Source: Gluconobacter albidus (lineage in GTDB: Bacteria; Pseudomonadota; Alphaproteobacteria; Acetobacterales; Acetobacteraceae). Taken from it: a DNA stretch of 64,000 bases. Positions 62,778 through 64,000 of this stretch are shown here, in pieces; positions within the stretch are counted from its first letter, which is position 1, and each line of letters starts with the position of its first letter. The stretch lies in assembly GCF_002723915.1 (NCBI RefSeq), contig NZ_BEWL01000008.1:1-64000 (forward strand), written 5' to 3'. The position numbers were made by a program, and so were the translations under genes. A model generated the notes under the pieces. It had not been told where the DNA came from and did no database searches. It saw only the letters and a list, made by a program, of their open reading frames with translations.

Positions 62778-63265
62778 CAGTGATGGCCCGCATTCTCCGC
62801 TGCCTGCCGCTCGGCCTGCTTGCGCTCCTCGCGGCCTGTGGCAACCACTACGAATACAGCCGTGCCAGCTTCAACGGCCCGCTGCAATGCGCGCCCTATG
62901 CCCGCGAACGCACCGGGCTGAAACTGAGCGGCAGTGCGGCCTCATGGTGGGGACAGTCCAGCGGACGCTATGCCCATACCCATATGCCTCGTCCCGGAGA
63001 AGTGCTGGTTTTCCGCGCCACATCCCGTGTTCCCAGCGGCCATGTGTCCATCGTACGCCGACAGGTTTCAGACCGCACGATCCTCGTCGATCATGCCAAC
63101 TGGGAGCCCGGCCGCATCGACCACGCCGTACCCGTGACGGATGTGTCCGCCCGCAATGACTGGACGCTGGTGCGGGTCTGGTGGGCGCCTGTTCATGGTC
63201 TGGGAAAGCGCGCTTATCCGACCTATGGCTTCATTTCATCGCATGACAGTGACGACGCTTCCTGA
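62774..63265 (+). CDS. CHAP-domain lipoprotein (peptidoglycan amidase-like)
   Basis: This 163-residue protein has a signal peptide with lipobox LLAAC (Cys22) and a CHAP domain with catalytic Cys39 in LQCAPYARE and His90 in SGHVSIV. CHAP domains cleave peptidoglycan cross-links or stems, so a cell-wall turnover role is likely. The GTG start at 62774 overlaps recX; an ATG at 62783 would begin directly at the signal peptide and may be the true start. Confidence 0.85.
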   Translation: MTVMARILRCLPLGLLALLAACGNHYEYSRASFNGPLQCAPYARERTGLKLSGSAASWWGQSSGRYAHTHMPRPGEVLVFRATSRVPSGHVSIVRRQVSDRTILVDHANWEPGRIDHAVPVTDVSARNDWTLVRVWWAPVHGLGKRAYPTYGFISSHDSDDAS

Positions 63266-63347
63266 GAGGAATGCTTGCACAATCGTTCAAGCCTTGCCAC
63301 ATGATGAGGCCTCGGGTGGATGCCCTCGCTTTTCGGAGTAACACACT

Positions 63348-63602
63348 ATGGGTAGCATGAGCCCCGTTCACTGGCTGATCCTGGCGGTCGTCCTGCTCGT
63401 CGTGTTTGGCGGCGGCGGCAAGATCAGCGGCCTGATGGGAGACTTTGCGAAGGGCATCAAGTCCTTCAAGAAGAACATGGCCGACGATGAATCCATGACC
63501 GCGACGGACGCTCCGCAGGCTCCGGGTCATATTTCGCCGCCCCACCAGAACCCCGGCTATAGCCAGACGACCAACAGCGAAACGCACCGCAATCAGGTCT
63601 GA
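63348..63602 (+). CDS. tatA: Twin-arginine translocase subunit TatA
   Basis: This 84-residue protein has the N-terminal membrane helix ([20 protein letters not shown]), an amphipathic helix ([14 protein letters not shown]) and an acidic, flexible tail. With TatB and TatC it exports folded proteins such as the dehydrogenase small subunit encoded in this window. tatB and tatC are not next to it; mtnB follows instead. Confidence 0.93.
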   Translation: MGSMSPVHWLILAVVLLVVFGGGGKISGLMGDFAKGIKSFKKNMADDESMTATDAPQAPGHISPPHQNPGYSQTTNSETHRNQV

Positions 63603-64000
63603 TGCAGAACCTCAAGGTTGATGAAAGCTGGGGCAATGCCAGCCGCCAGATCGTGCAGGCCGGCCAGCGGATGGACCAGCGCGGCTGGGTTCCGGCAACG
63701 GCGGGCAACCTGTCATGTCGCCTGCCGGATGGCCGGATCGCCATTACCCGCTCCGGCGGCCACAAAGGCTTTCTGACGGACAGCGACGTCATCGAGATCA
63801 CGCCGGACGGCGTGCCGGTCGATCCCGCCAATCGCGCGAGTGCGGAAACGCTGCTGCACACGCAGCTTTACGCCCATGACCCCGCGATCGGCGCCGTTCT
63901 GCATGGCCATTCCGTCGCCGCGACCATCCTCTCCATGGATGAACCGTCCGACGCGATCACGCTGGCGGGCTATGAAGTCCTCAAGGTCTTCGAAGGCCAG
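63602..64000 (+). CDS. mtnB: Methylthioribulose-1-phosphate dehydratase (5' part, cut by window end)
   Basis: The first 133 residues of a class II aldolase-fold enzyme are present. Landmarks are PATAGNLSCRLPDGRIAITRSGGHKGFL and the zinc-binding HGHS motif (VLHGHSVAATIL; quoted in parts). MtnB acts in methionine salvage; related sugar aldolases are the alternative. The ATG overlaps the tatA stop codon by one base. The rest lies beyond the window. Confidence 0.85.
   Translation, partial: MQNLKVDESWGNASRQIVQAGQRMDQRGWVPATAGNLSCRLPDGRIAITRSGGHKGFLTDSDVIEITPDGVPVDPANRASAETLLHTQLYAHDPAIGAVLHGHSVAATILSMDEPSDAITLAGYEVLKVFEGQ

Overview
The window looks like a chromosome segment of an acetic acid bacterium (Acetobacteraceae), most likely Gluconobacter or a close relative. 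The support is a high-GC alphaproteobacterial background, a periplasmic three-subunit FAD/multi-haem cytochrome c dehydrogenase (small, large, cytochrome order), a DUF2849-sulfite reductase-DUF934 operon, and a trpBA/accD/folC/dnaB neighbourhood. The species call is inference; no rRNA or tRNA gene was found.

Layout. 0-4.1 kb: bacterioferritin, then an AT-rich stretch with an unknown lipoprotein and a TolC-type outer-membrane lipoprotein. 4.2-8.2 kb: small lipoprotein, MFS exporter, old-yellow-enzyme reductase and a divergent LysR regulator. 8.3-12.8 kb: YceI, cytochrome b561, YceI, DoxX, a second LysR and an alpha/beta hydrolase; three transcription units here share a GGAAAC-N5-GTTTCC type dyad. 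13.1-17.6 kb: an AT-rich two-gene island with a 906-residue PLP amino-acid decarboxylase and an AspT-family antiporter, plausibly an acid-resistance pair. 17.8-31 kb: mostly housekeeping (bfd, lrp, alr, Rrf2 regulator, sulfite reductase operon, corA, trpB, trpA, HdeD-like, accD, folC, dnaB).

31.2-51.5 kb: a compact co-directional virion gene cluster wedged between dnaB and a dehydrogenase operon. It has an XRE repressor with four TGGC-N5-GCCA operators, a small putative regulator, a promoter-terminator node, terminase small and large subunits, portal, scaffold, capsid, neck proteins, contractile sheath and tube, a tail chaperone with an A-AAA-AAC frameshift site, Mu/P2-like baseplate proteins and two fibre-like proteins. 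No integrase, replication or lysis gene is visible and composition appears host-like. It is either a defective prophage or a domesticated, gene-transfer-agent-like particle with a contractile tail. This is the most interesting system in the window.

51.5-64 kb: the dehydrogenase operon (minus strand), then an argD-argF-hslO-orf-lipoprotein series with overlapping genes, a serine hydrolase, and on the plus strand recX, a CHAP-domain lipoprotein, tatA and the start of mtnB, which runs off the window end.

How parts may work together (inference). The repressor would hold the virion cluster silent through operators on both sides of its own gene. The putative regulator sits just before a strong promoter and an intrinsic terminator that precede the late genes, the same arrangement as lambda Q, pR' and tR'. 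Further terminator-like hairpins after the capsid gene and before the sheath gene would also need read-through.
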